Below, one piece after another: positions 1-5,483 of a DNA stretch of 5,483 bases. The notes under the pieces were generated by a model. That model did no database searches, was not told the DNA's origin, and saw nothing but the letters and a program-made list of their open reading frames with translations. Where the stretch lies: NCBI GenBank assembly GCA_029554925.1, contig JAKPUV010000858.1, positions 1 to 5,483 on the forward strand, in the 5' to 3' direction. This stretch comes from Candidatus Hydrogenedentota bacterium. GTDB lineage: Bacteria; Hydrogenedentota; Hydrogenedentia; Hydrogenedentales; CAITNO01. Each line of letters starts with the position of its first letter. Position 1 is the stretch's first letter. The translations under genes and the position numbers were made by a program.

Positions 1-57
1 AACGTCAACGGCGGCTACACCACGTGGCGGGCCTTCAACCCGCCCCCGGCGGGCTGA
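1..57 (+). CDS. C-terminal end of an unidentified protein (partial)
   Basis: Frame 1 is open from the first base and closes at a TGA at 55-57, giving 18 residues that end in NPPPAG. The fragment has aromatic and small residues (GGYTTW) and a proline-rich tail. It is too short to assign to a family. It lies 80 bases upstream of the glycoside hydrolase on the same strand, so it could belong to the same transcription unit. That it is a real gene end is inferred only from the open frame and the layout. Confidence 0.5.
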   Translation, partial: NVNGGYTTWRAFNPPPAG

Positions 58-77
58 CGCCCCGCGCGGACCATAGT

Positions 78-109
78 TTGACACTGTCCGGGCGTTGTGC
101 GAGTCTTAT
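78..109 (+). promoter_or_regulatory. Weak sigma70-type promoter candidate before the glycoside hydrolase
   Basis: A perfect TTGACA lies at 78-83 and a TCTTAT lies at 104-109, in the 80-base gap before the hydrolase. The spacing is 20 bases, longer than the usual 16-18, and no better -10 box is present at the right distance. The gene may instead be read from the upstream gene's promoter. Confidence 0.25.
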
Positions 110-124
110 GGGGACACAACCTTC

Positions 125-130
125 GGGAGG
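125..130 (+). promoter_or_regulatory. Ribosome binding site of the glycoside hydrolase
   Basis: GGGAGG lies seven bases before the ATG at 138. It decides the start: the same frame is open further upstream with earlier possible starts, but only the ATG at 138 has this site and is followed at once by a signal peptide. Confidence 0.8.
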
Positions 131-137
131 TCAGACC

Positions 138-2798
138 ATGCACCGGTTTTTCTGCGTCCTGCTCGCCCTGTCCGCGGTTTTATGCGCCGTTCCCGCCGTG
201 GCGGACGAGTACCCTGTGATTCCCCTGCGGGACAACTGGCGTCTCCACACTTCGGACGGGCTGGCCGCCGAAGGCGCGGCCCTGTCCACTCCCGGGTTCG
301 ACACCACCGGGTGGCACCCCACCACCGTGCCCAAGACGGTGCTGGCCGCGCTGGTGGACAATGGGGTCTATCCCGACCCCTATTTCGGCGTGAACATGAC
401 GCAGATTCCCGGCTACCAGGAAGGGGCGTGGCTGCGTATGGCCGACGACAGCCCTTTCCGGTCGTCGTGGTGGTTCCGCACGGAGTTCACCGGGCCCGCC
501 ATCAGCGAAAACGAGCAGGTGACCCTCCACTTCGACGGCCTGAACTACAAGGCGAACATCTGGCTGGACGGCGAGAAGATCGCCGGGGAGGACACGGTCC
601 AGGGCATGTTCCGCCGCTTCGAGTTCAACGTGACGAAGCAGATGCTCAACAAACCCAACCCCCACGTGCTTGCCGTGGAGATCATCCCGCCGGGGCTGGT
701 GCCGGACAAGAAGTACGGCACGAAGCAGATCGAGGCGACCACCGGGTGGGACGACCACAACCCCCAGCCGCCGGACGGCAACATGGGCCTCTGGCAGCCC
801 GTCTATCTGCGGGTGCAGGGGCCGGTCTCCCTGCGCAACCCCTACGTGGAGACCAAACTGGACGTTCCGGGGCTGGAGGAGGCGCGCCTGACCGCCTCGG
901 TCTTCGCGCGGAACAACACGCCCGACCCCGTCACCTGCACCGTGTCCGTGCTGTTCCAGGACCTTTCCTTCGCGCAGGAGGTGTCCCTCGCGGGCGGCGA
1001 AACCCGGGAGGTCTTCTTCCGTCCGGAGGAATGGGGCGCGCTCGTGGTGAAGAATCCCCGCGTCTGGTGGCCCCACCCCCTTGGCCCGCAGGAACTTTAC
1101 GACATTGAGTTTGGTGTGATCACAAACCGGGGGAGCTCCGACAAGGCGCGCACCCGTTTCGGCATCCGCGAGATTACCACGGCCATTGACGACGACAATT
1201 GGCGCTACTATATGGTCAACGGGCGGCGGGTGCTCATCCGGGGTGGCGCGTGGATGACCTCGGACATGCTGCTCAACCTATCCCGCGACCGCTATGAGAC
1301 CCTCATCCGCTACGCCCGCGAGGCCAACCTGAACATGCTCCGCTCCGAGGGCTTCTCCATCCGCGAGACCGAGGACTTCTACTCCCTCTGCGACGAGCTG
1401 GGCATCATGGCCACGCAGCAGCTCTTCGGCCGCAGCATCCCCGACGAGCCCCTCGCCATCGCCTGCGTCGAGGACACGCTGCTGCGCATCCGCAACCACC
1501 CCAGCCTGGCCCATTTCCTCGGCCACGACGAGACCTTCCCCACGCCGACGCTGGACGAGGGCTACCGCGGCCTCATCGAGAAGCACCGGGTCAACCGCAC
1601 CTACCAGCCGCACTCGGGCACCTTCAACATCGCCACGCGCAAGAAGACGGGCGGCACCCGCACGGGCACGCGGGAACTCTGGACCTACGCCAGCCCCGCG
1701 CACTATTACTTCACGGAGCGGAAACAGGACGTCGCCTGGGGCTTCGCCCAGTCCGGGGGCATCGGCGGCATCCTCGCTCCCCGCGACAGCCTGCGCCAGA
1801 TGATGCCCGCCGACCAGCTCTGGCCCGCCATGAAGACCGAGGCGTGGTCCCTCCACACGGTCACGCAGGGCGCGGAGTACTTCAACGTTGTCCTCCAGAT
1901 GATGGACGCCCAGTACGGCGCGCCCGCCGACCTGGAGGCCTTCTGCAACCGCCTCTACGCCATGAACTACAACAGCGCCCGCGGCATGTTTGAGGCCTTC
2001 GGCAAGAACCGCTACGCCGCCACGGGCATCACCACCTGGAAATACAACGCCGCCTGGCCCGCCGCCCTCACCTGGCAGTATGTGGACTGGTATGGCCGCG
2101 CCACCGCCGCCTATTACGGCGCGAAAAAGGCCTGCACCCCCCTCCACGCCCTCTACGCCTACAATGACGGCGCGGTCTATGTCACCAACAGTCTCTACGA
2201 GCCGAAGAAGGATCTGATGCTTACCGCCGCGTTCTACGGAACCGACGGCGCGCCCGTGGGGAAGGTCCAGGAGACCTCTGTGGACCTTGCCCCTGACACG
2301 GTGGCGAAGATTCCCGACTTGGAGGTTCCCGAGTCCCTCGGGTCGCTCCGGTTCCTGAAACTGGAACTGCGCGACGCTGCCGGGGCATTGGTGTCGGACA
2401 ACTTCTACTGGCTCTCCGCGACGCCGGACATCCCCGGCCGCGACCTGGAGATGTTGGGCGGCGACTTCAAGGTGGAGCCGAAGAGCATGGCGGACTTCAA
2501 GGCCCTGGCGGACCTGCCCAAGGTCACCCCGGTTGCCGAATTGAAGCAGACCCGCGACGCAAACGGCCTCCGGCTGGAGGCGGTCGTGTCCAACCCCTCG
2601 CCGCATGTGGCGTTTCTGGTGCAGCTCGCCGCCACGAACCCGGAAACGGGCCTGGAGATCGGCCCCACCTACTGGTCTGAGAACTACTTCAGCCTTCTTC
2701 CCGGCGAGACCCGCACCGTCACGGCCGAAGTGCCCGCCTACGCCCTCCCGAAGGGAGAGGCCGCCCTGCGCGTGACCAACTACAACGCCGCGCAATAG
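138..2798 (+). CDS. Secreted glycoside hydrolase family 2 protein, exo-beta-D-glucosaminidase/beta-mannosidase-like, with altered nucleophile site
   Basis: The protein has 886 residues. Residues 1-22 form a signal peptide (MHRFF, then a Leu/Ala/Val core, then a likely cut after AVA), so it is exported. Residues about 28-220 are the GH2 N-terminal jelly-roll, with the landmarks VPKTVLAALVDNGVYPDPYFG and WWFRTEF. Residues about 225-345 are an Ig-like domain that starts after GLWQPVYLRV and ends near FGIRE. The TIM barrel runs from about 360 to 660 (IRGGAW, D376, LNMLRSEG with E404, the acid/base region GHDE with E465, AAYYGAKKA), and beta-sandwich domains fill the rest. Order and length match the exo-beta-D-glucosaminidase CsxA of Amycolatopsis without its carbohydrate-binding module (compared from memory). 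In such enzymes the protein removes single GlcN or mannose units from the non-reducing end by a retaining mechanism. Here the nucleophile segment WGFAQSGGIGG (534-544) has no glutamate, so the activity is uncertain. Other readings are a non-catalytic glycan-binding relative or an enzyme with a different mechanism. The GH2 fold assignment is strong; the substrate is not known. Confidence 0.9.
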   Translation: MHRFFCVLLALSAVLCAVPAVADEYPVIPLRDNWRLHTSDGLAAEGAALSTPGFDTTGWHPTTVPKTVLAALVDNGVYPDPYFGVNMTQIPGYQEGAWLRMADDSPFRSSWWFRTEFTGPAISENEQVTLHFDGLNYKANIWLDGEKIAGEDTVQGMFRRFEFNVTKQMLNKPNPHVLAVEIIPPGLVPDKKYGTKQIEATTGWDDHNPQPPDGNMGLWQPVYLRVQGPVSLRNPYVETKLDVPGLEEARLTASVFARNNTPDPVTCTVSVLFQDLSFAQEVSLAGGETREVFFRPEEWGALVVKNPRVWWPHPLGPQELYDIEFGVITNRGSSDKARTRFGIREITTAIDDDNWRYYMVNGRRVLIRGGAWMTSDMLLNLSRDRYETLIRYAREANLNMLRSEGFSIRETEDFYSLCDELGIMATQQLFGRSIPDEPLAIACVEDTLLRIRNHPSLAHFLGHDETFPTPTLDEGYRGLIEKHRVNRTYQPHSGTFNIATRKKTGGTRTGTRELWTYASPAHYYFTERKQDVAWGFAQSGGIGGILAPRDSLRQMMPADQLWPAMKTEAWSLHTVTQGAEYFNVVLQMMDAQYGAPADLEAFCNRLYAMNYNSARGMFEAFGKNRYAATGITTWKYNAAWPAALTWQYVDWYGRATAAYYGAKKACTPLHALYAYNDGAVYVTNSLYEPKKDLMLTAAFYGTDGAPVGKVQETSVDLAPDTVAKIPDLEVPESLGSLRFLKLELRDAAGALVSDNFYWLSATPDIPGRDLEMLGGDFKVEPKSMADFKALADLPKVTPVAELKQTRDANGLRLEAVVSNPSPHVAFLVQLAATNPETGLEIGPTYWSENYFSLLPGETRTVTAEVPAYALPKGEAALRVTNYNAAQ

Positions 2799-2852
2799 AC
2801 AGACCGCAATGGCCCGGAGCGCCGGGCTCGTGTGGGCTTTCGTGTCCGCTGC

Positions 2853-2927
2853 AGGGCGCAGCAAGCAGCGCCCCTACAAGACGCGTGCCTGGTGTGGCGC
2901 ATGTAGGGGCGCTGCTTGCTGCGCCCT
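2853..2927. repeat. Inverted pair of small palindromic repeats
   Basis: Each 26-base arm is itself palindromic: GGGCGC and GCGCCC enclose an 8-base centre (AGCAAGCA on the left, TGCTTGCT on the right). The two arms are perfect reverse complements of each other. The DNA or RNA can therefore fold as one long hairpin or as two short ones. The unit resembles short palindromic repeats scattered through many bacterial genomes (inference). No further copy is present in this window. Confidence 0.7.
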
Positions 2928-2935
2928 CTTTTTTT
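2853..2935 (+). terminator. Strong intrinsic terminator of the glycoside hydrolase gene
   Basis: A perfect 26-bp inverted repeat (2853-2878 and 2902-2927) encloses a 23-base loop and is followed after one C by seven T's (2929-2935). It starts 55 bases after the hydrolase stop, in the gap between two convergent genes. The T run is on the + strand only, so it fits termination of the hydrolase rather than of the acyltransferase. The stem is longer than most terminators because it is built from a repeat element. Confidence 0.75.
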
Positions 2936-2942
2936 GCGGCAT

Positions 2943-2965
2943 AACGGCCTCATCCGTTGGCCGTT
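2943..2965. other. Small hairpin between the convergent genes
   Basis: AACGGCC at 2943-2949 pairs perfectly with GGCCGTT at 2959-2965 around a 9-base loop. It lies 24-46 bases past the acyltransferase stop, reading the - strand. It is followed on that strand by a run of A's, not T's, so it is not a classical terminator for that gene, though it could help stabilise or end the transcript. Confidence 0.3.
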
Positions 2966-2988
2966 CACAACTCTCGCGCTTCCGGCAC

Positions 2989-3606
2989 CTATTCCTGCCC
3001 GCCTGCGTTGTCCTCGGCCGCGGTGTCGAGGCCGAAGAGGGCGGCGAGTTCGAGGTCGCGCTTGAATTTGGCGCGTTTGGAGGGGTCGGTGCGGTGGGCG
3101 ATGAGGCGGGCGGGGCTGCCGGCCCACATTTCGCCGGGGGGCACGTCCTTGGTGACGACGCTGGCGGGGCCGATGACGGCGTCGGCGCCGATGGTGACGC
3201 CGGGCATGACGTAGGTGCGGCCGCCGATGTAGGCGTTGTCGCAGACCGTGATGGGCTCGGTGACATGGGGGGTGAGGCGCCAGTGGACATCGGTGCCCTG
3301 GAAGAGGTGGTTGGTGTCGCGGAGGACGCAGTGGGGGCCGATGAAGACGCCGTTGCCGATGTGGAGGTTGCTGTTGCTGAGGAGGAGGGCGTAGTCGCCG
3401 ATCTCGACGTTGTCGCCGAGGACGATGACGCCGCCCTTGTGGGTGCGGAAGACGAGGTTGTTGCCGAAGCAGCAGCCGGACCCGGCCTCCACCCTGCCCT
3501 TCACCTCCGTCTGCAGGCCGAGGAAGCGCGCGCCGTCGCCGAGGACGGCGAACTTTTTCCGCAGCCGCTTCTCGCGCATTCCGATGATCCAGTCCGTCAG
3601 GCTCAT
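2989..3606 (-). CDS. Left-handed beta-helix (hexapeptide repeat) acyltransferase
   Basis: The protein has 205 residues and looks cytoplasmic, with no signal peptide or membrane segment. Residues 1-35 are a charged N-terminal segment. From about 36 to 155 it shows irregular hexapeptide turns of the [LIV]-G-x-x type (VLGDNVEIGD, LHIGNGVFIG, VCDNAYIGG, VMPGVTIGADAVIG). The end of the helix carries SVVTKDVPPGEMWAGSPARLI (149-169), the acyl-CoA binding signature of the maltose/galactoside O-acetyltransferase and WbbJ-like family. H100 in the loop DTNH is the likely catalytic histidine. Such enzymes move an acetyl or other acyl group from CoA to a sugar or similar hydroxyl or amino group, and usually work as trimers. 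The acceptor cannot be told from sequence. The ATG overlaps the stop of the upstream reductase as ATGA and has a good ribosome binding site, which supports both the start and translational coupling. A charged tail (171-205) lies beyond the helix. Confidence 0.9.
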   Translation of the reverse strand: MSLTDWIIGMREKRLRKKFAVLGDGARFLGLQTEVKGRVEAGSGCCFGNNLVFRTHKGGVIVLGDNVEIGDYALLLSNSNLHIGNGVFIGPHCVLRDTNHLFQGTDVHWRLTPHVTEPITVCDNAYIGGRTYVMPGVTIGADAVIGPASVVTKDVPPGEMWAGSPARLIAHRTDPSKRAKFKRDLELAALFGLDTAAEDNAGGQE

Positions 3607-5000
3607 GCGGTGTCTCCTCCCGCGCGCGCGGCGTTGTCCAGCGCGGCCAGCATGTCCGCGACGCGGGTGAACCGCTCGCGGGGTTTCCCGAGGACGGCGC
3701 CCCGGGCCTGTTCGGCGGCGTCAATGACGCGCCAGTCGTCGAAGGACACGGCCCGCACACCGCGCGCGCGCAGGAGGGCGCGCAGGGCCTCCGTGTCCGG
3801 CTCGGGGCAGGGCGCCAGCCCGGCGGTGTCCGTCAGGACGGACTTCACGGTCTCGAGGCTGTCGGCCTTGTTGGTGCCGATGACGCCCGTGGGGCCGCGC
3901 TTGATCCATCCGGCGGCGTAGAGGCCGGGGACCGTGCGGCCGTTGTCCTCGACACAGCCGAGGGTGTTGGGGACGACCCCACCCTTGTCGTGGAACGGCG
4001 CGCCCGGCAGGGGCAGGCCGCGGTAGCCGATGCTGCGGAACACGAGGCCGCAGCCGAGGGGGAAGGTCTCGCCGGTGGCCCAGGGCTTCTGGCCGAAGGC
4101 GGGCCCTGCGAGGCGGTTGCGCTCCAGCACGATGCGCTCCACCTCCCCCTCGCCCTCCAGGGCGTGCGGCCCGGCCAGGAAACGGAAATGGATGCGCCGC
4201 CGCGCGGCGGGGTCGGCGGGGCGCGCGGCGAACTCCCCGAGAATCTCGAGGATGCGCGCCAGTTCGGGGGTGTTGATCTCCTCCGCGCTCTCGGGGTTCA
4301 GCGCCAGTTCGGCGGGGTCCACCACGGGCTGGCAGCCGGGGATGTCGCCGATCTCCTTCAGCTCGGAGAGGGTGAACTTCACCTGCGCGGGCCCGCGCCG
4401 GACCAGCAGCACCACATCTCGGACCCGGCTTTCGGCGAGGGCGTCGAGGGCGTGTCCGGCGATGTCCGTGGCCGCGAGGGCCTCCGGGGGCAGGCAGAGG
4501 ATGCGCGCGACATCGAGGGCGACGTTCCCCGCGCCGACGATGACCGCCGTCTCCTTCGAGAGGTCGAACCGGGCGTCGCGGAAGTCCGGGTGGGCGTTGT
4601 ACCAGCCGACGAACTCCGTGGCCGTGTGGCTGCCGGGGAGGTCCTCGCCGGGGATGCCCATGCGCTGGTCCGCCTCCGCGCCGTAGGCGAGGATGACGGC
4701 GTCGTGGAACCGCCGCAGCTCCTCCAGCGACAGGTCGCGCCCGATCTCCACGTTGCCAAAGAACGCGAAGCGCGGATGGGCCGCCGTGCGCTCGAAGACC
4801 TTCGTGACCGTGCGGATTTTCGGGTGGTCCGGGGCCACGCCGCCGCGCACCAGCCCGAAGGGCACGGGCAGGCGCTCAAAGAGGTTCACCTCGCACACGA
4901 CCAGCGACTTCAGCAGGTGGTCGGCGGCGAAAAAGCCGCTCGGGCCGCTGCCGACCACGGCCACGCGCAGGGGGCGTTCCTGTGTTCCGAGAATGCTCAT
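3603..5000 (-). CDS. fprA: NADPH-ferredoxin reductase, FprA/adrenodoxin reductase type
   Basis: From the ATG at 5000 the protein has 465 residues, close to the usual 450-460 of FprA. It carries FAD and moves electrons between NADPH and a ferredoxin in the cytoplasm. Seen in order: the FAD dinucleotide motif VVGSGPSG (15-22); LPVPFGLVRGGVAPDHP (44-60), typical of this family; the NADPH motif VGAGNVALDVARIL (155-168); RRGPAQVKFT (201-210), whose paired arginines bind the NADPH 2'-phosphate in known structures; and GLYAAGWIKRGPTGVIGTNK (359-378), the C-terminal FAD/NADP signature. No iron-sulfur ferredoxin domain is fused to it and no ferredoxin gene is visible in the window. An in-frame GTG at 5027 would add nine residues. 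Neither start has a clear Shine-Dalgarno site. ATG was preferred because conservation begins near RPLRVAVVG (9-17) and the likely promoter lies just upstream. It is the first gene of a probable two-gene operon with the acyltransferase, a pairing with no obvious shared pathway. Confidence 0.92.
   Translation of the reverse strand: MSILGTQERPLRVAVVGSGPSGFFAADHLLKSLVVCEVNLFERLPVPFGLVRGGVAPDHPKIRTVTKVFERTAAHPRFAFFGNVEIGRDLSLEELRRFHDAVILAYGAEADQRMGIPGEDLPGSHTATEFVGWYNAHPDFRDARFDLSKETAVIVGAGNVALDVARILCLPPEALAATDIAGHALDALAESRVRDVVLLVRRGPAQVKFTLSELKEIGDIPGCQPVVDPAELALNPESAEEINTPELARILEILGEFAARPADPAARRRIHFRFLAGPHALEGEGEVERIVLERNRLAGPAFGQKPWATGETFPLGCGLVFRSIGYRGLPLPGAPFHDKGGVVPNTLGCVEDNGRTVPGLYAAGWIKRGPTGVIGTNKADSLETVKSVLTDTAGLAPCPEPDTEALRALLRARGVRAVSFDDWRVIDAAEQARGAVLGKPRERFTRVADMLAALDNAARAGGDTA
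3614..3621 (-). promoter_or_regulatory. Ribosome binding site of the acyltransferase
   Basis: On the - strand GGGAGGAG lies seven bases before the ATG at 3606-3604, inside the last codons of the reductase gene. It fixes the acyltransferase start and allows independent initiation as well as coupling. Confidence 0.8.
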
Positions 5001-5049
5001 CCAACCAGTCCAACGGGGGTTGTTCACGCGCCGGAGGCGCGGCGGGCGC

Positions 5050-5079
5050 AGTGTAGCAGAAACACCGCCGGGGTGTCAT
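5050..5079 (-). promoter_or_regulatory. Probable promoter of the fprA-acyltransferase operon
   Basis: Reading the - strand, ATGACA (5079-5074, five of six bases of the -35 consensus) is followed after 18 bases by TACACT (5055-5050). TACACT is preceded by TGC, giving an extended -10 box. Transcription would start near 5043, about 40 bases before the ATG at 5000. The -35 box sits on the edge of the repeat block. Confidence 0.45.
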
Positions 5080-5098
5080 TCCCTTTCCGGCGAGGACC

Positions 5099-5135
5099 GT
5101 CATTGCGAAGGAGCGCCAGCGACTGAAGCAATCTC
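5099..5135 (+). repeat. Dispersed repeat of the GTCATTGCGA...GCAATCTC type
   Basis: This stretch opens with GTCATTGCGAAGGAGCG and closes with GAAGCAATCTC. It matches in outline a repeat seen between genes in many unrelated bacterial genomes, often mistranslated as small proteins. It faces opposite to the two copies at 5163-5264. No coding or RNA gene role is evident. Confidence 0.65.
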
Positions 5136-5162
5136 TTGTCGGCAGCGCGTCGGCGGAAGGCT

Positions 5163-5264
5163 TGGCGGGAACGAGATGGCCGCGCTTCGCTCGCCATGAC
5201 GGGGTGACCGGGGCCGTGGCGGGCACGAGATGGCCGCGCTTCGCTCGCCATGACGGGGTGGCCG
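5163..5264 (-). repeat. Tandem pair of 48-base repeats, period 54
   Basis: Bases 5163-5210 and 5217-5264 are the same 48-base unit with two differences (A/C at 5170/5224, A/G at 5207/5261), separated by 6 bases. On the - strand each reads GTCATGGCGAGCGAAGCGCG then GCCATCTCG, the same plan as the copy at 5099-5135, so the three look like members of one family. The near identity of the tandem pair suggests a recent duplication. Translated shadows such as VMASEARPS are typical artefacts of this repeat. Confidence 0.8.
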
Positions 5265-5269
5265 AAATC

Positions 5270-5342
5270 GTAGACGCGGCATCTTGCCGCGTTCTTCGGG
5301 TCAACCAACGGCCCCAAGAACGCGGCAGGATGCCGCGTTTAC
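5270..5342. repeat. Long hairpin made of two small palindromes
   Basis: Arms 5270-5296 and 5316-5342 pair over 27 bp with two mismatches that would be G-U pairs in RNA; past a 1-base bulge (5297), three more G-C pairs extend the stem. Each arm is itself a palindrome: ACGCGGCA and TGCCGCGT enclose TCT on the left and GGA on the right. It lies 28 bases past the stop of the - strand gene at 5370, but no T run follows, so it is not a standard terminator. It may still protect or end that transcript. Confidence 0.75.
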
Positions 5343-5369
5343 CTTGAAGGCGAGATCGCCGCCGAACTA

Positions 5370-5483
5370 TCACTCCCTTTCCGGAACGAACGACACCTTT
5401 GCGCCCGCACCTAGGCCCAGGAGGTGCGCGGCGCTGCCGTCGCGCAGGGCGACCTCCAGGCGGCCCGTGCTGCCGGTGACGGC
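5370..5483 (-). CDS. C-terminal end of a probable SAM hydroxide adenosyltransferase (DUF62 family), partial
   Basis: Reading leftward from the window edge, 37 codons end in a TGA at 5372-5370. The fragment runs TGSTGRLEVALRDGSAAHLL followed by GLGAGAKVSF. This resembles the end of the C-terminal barrel of the SAM hydroxide adenosyltransferase/SAM-dependent halogenase family, where N-S-x-G-x-L-E-I-A-V then G-S-A-A-x-x-L-G-L-x-x-G-D is usual. Family members split S-adenosylmethionine with water (adenosine and methionine) or, in rare cases, with halide. The catalytic N-terminal domain lies outside the window, so hydrolase and halogenase cannot be told apart, though the hydrolase is far commoner. 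The last residues PERE lie in the direct repeat shared with 5076-5090. The match rests on memory of the family pattern over a short stretch. Confidence 0.6.
   Translation of the reverse strand, partial: AVTGSTGRLEVALRDGSAAHLLGLGAGAKVSFVPERE

Larger units (their letters stand above)
5076..5384 (+). repeat. Repeat-filled intergenic block flanked by a 15-base direct repeat
   Basis: TCATTCCCTTTCCGG at 5076-5090 recurs as TCACTCCCTTTCCGG at 5370-5384 (14 of 15 bases), and these copies bracket all the repeats of this gap. The right copy covers the stop and last four codons of the gene at 5370-5483. No gene is supported between 5028 and 5369; open frames there are readings through repeats. The direct repeat may mark an insertion or be a partial duplication of the gene end. 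Confidence 0.35.

Noticed and set aside
24..137. Upstream extension of the hydrolase to an earlier start
   Set aside because: It would overlap the end of the preceding gene and bury the signal peptide 38 residues inside the protein. The ATG at 138 has a GGGAGG site seven bases before it.
1278..2864. 528-codon open frame on the - strand across the hydrolase gene
   Set aside because: It is a shadow of the GC-rich hydrolase codons: low-complexity Gly/Val/Arg/Ala content, no recognisable domain, and the + strand frame carries clear GH2 motifs.
2809..3921. 370-codon + strand frame and 326-codon - strand frame over the acyltransferase
   Set aside because: Both run through the terminator palindrome and show biased low-complexity residues; the real frame is the hexapeptide protein at 2989-3606.
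3990..5126. 378-codon open frame on the + strand opposite the reductase
   Set aside because: Its composition (Gly, Ala, Arg, Glu, Val) is that of a frame opposite a GC-rich gene. The - strand frame has unmistakable FprA motifs over the same span.
5163..5264. CRISPR array
   Set aside because: There are only two units, the 6-base spacer is far too short, and the units belong to a dispersed repeat family.
5270..5342. Intrinsic terminator for the - strand gene at 5370
   Set aside because: The hairpin is strong but no T run follows on the - strand, so it does not meet the standard pattern; listed as a repeat instead.
5024..5373. Small proteins on either strand of the 5028-5369 gap (60-165 codons)
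   Set aside because: Their sequences (VMASEARPS, HCEGAPATEAI and the like) are the familiar mistranslations of a dispersed intergenic repeat.

Overview
The window is GC-rich bacterial chromosome with long, well-formed genes, Shine-Dalgarno sites before two of the starts, and intergenic gaps loaded with small palindromic repeats. A secreted glycoside hydrolase, a soluble FprA-type reductase and repeats of this style would suit an environmental, polysaccharide-degrading bacterium, for example Planctomycetota, Verrucomicrobiota or Hydrogenedentota. That placement is an inference from style only. No marker gene in the window fixes the taxon.

Layout on the + strand: the last 18 codons of an unidentified gene (1-57); an 80-base gap with a weak promoter candidate and a clear ribosome binding site; then an 886-residue secreted family 2 glycoside hydrolase (138-2798). 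It most resembles the exo-beta-D-glucosaminidase/beta-mannosidase branch. A 26-bp perfect inverted repeat followed by seven T's (2853-2935) looks like its terminator.

Layout on the - strand, read right to left: the C-terminal 37 codons of a probable SAM hydroxide adenosyltransferase (5370-5483); about 340 bases of repeats (two diverged families plus a long hairpin) that end in a plausible promoter (5050-5079); an FprA-type NADPH-ferredoxin reductase (3603-5000); and a left-handed beta-helix acyltransferase (2989-3606). The acyltransferase start overlaps the reductase stop by four bases (ATGA), so the two are probably one translationally coupled operon. It converges on the hydrolase gene.

The point most worth a second look is in the hydrolase. 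The fold landmarks and the acid/base glutamate (E465) are present, but the position where GH2 enzymes carry the catalytic nucleophile glutamate holds Ser/Gly (Q538-S539-G540-G541), and there is no acidic residue between D531 and D550. Secondary points are the two palindrome-of-palindromes elements and a repeat boundary that supplies the -35 box of the reductase operon. I found no CRISPR array, tRNA, rRNA, integrase, transposase or phage gene.
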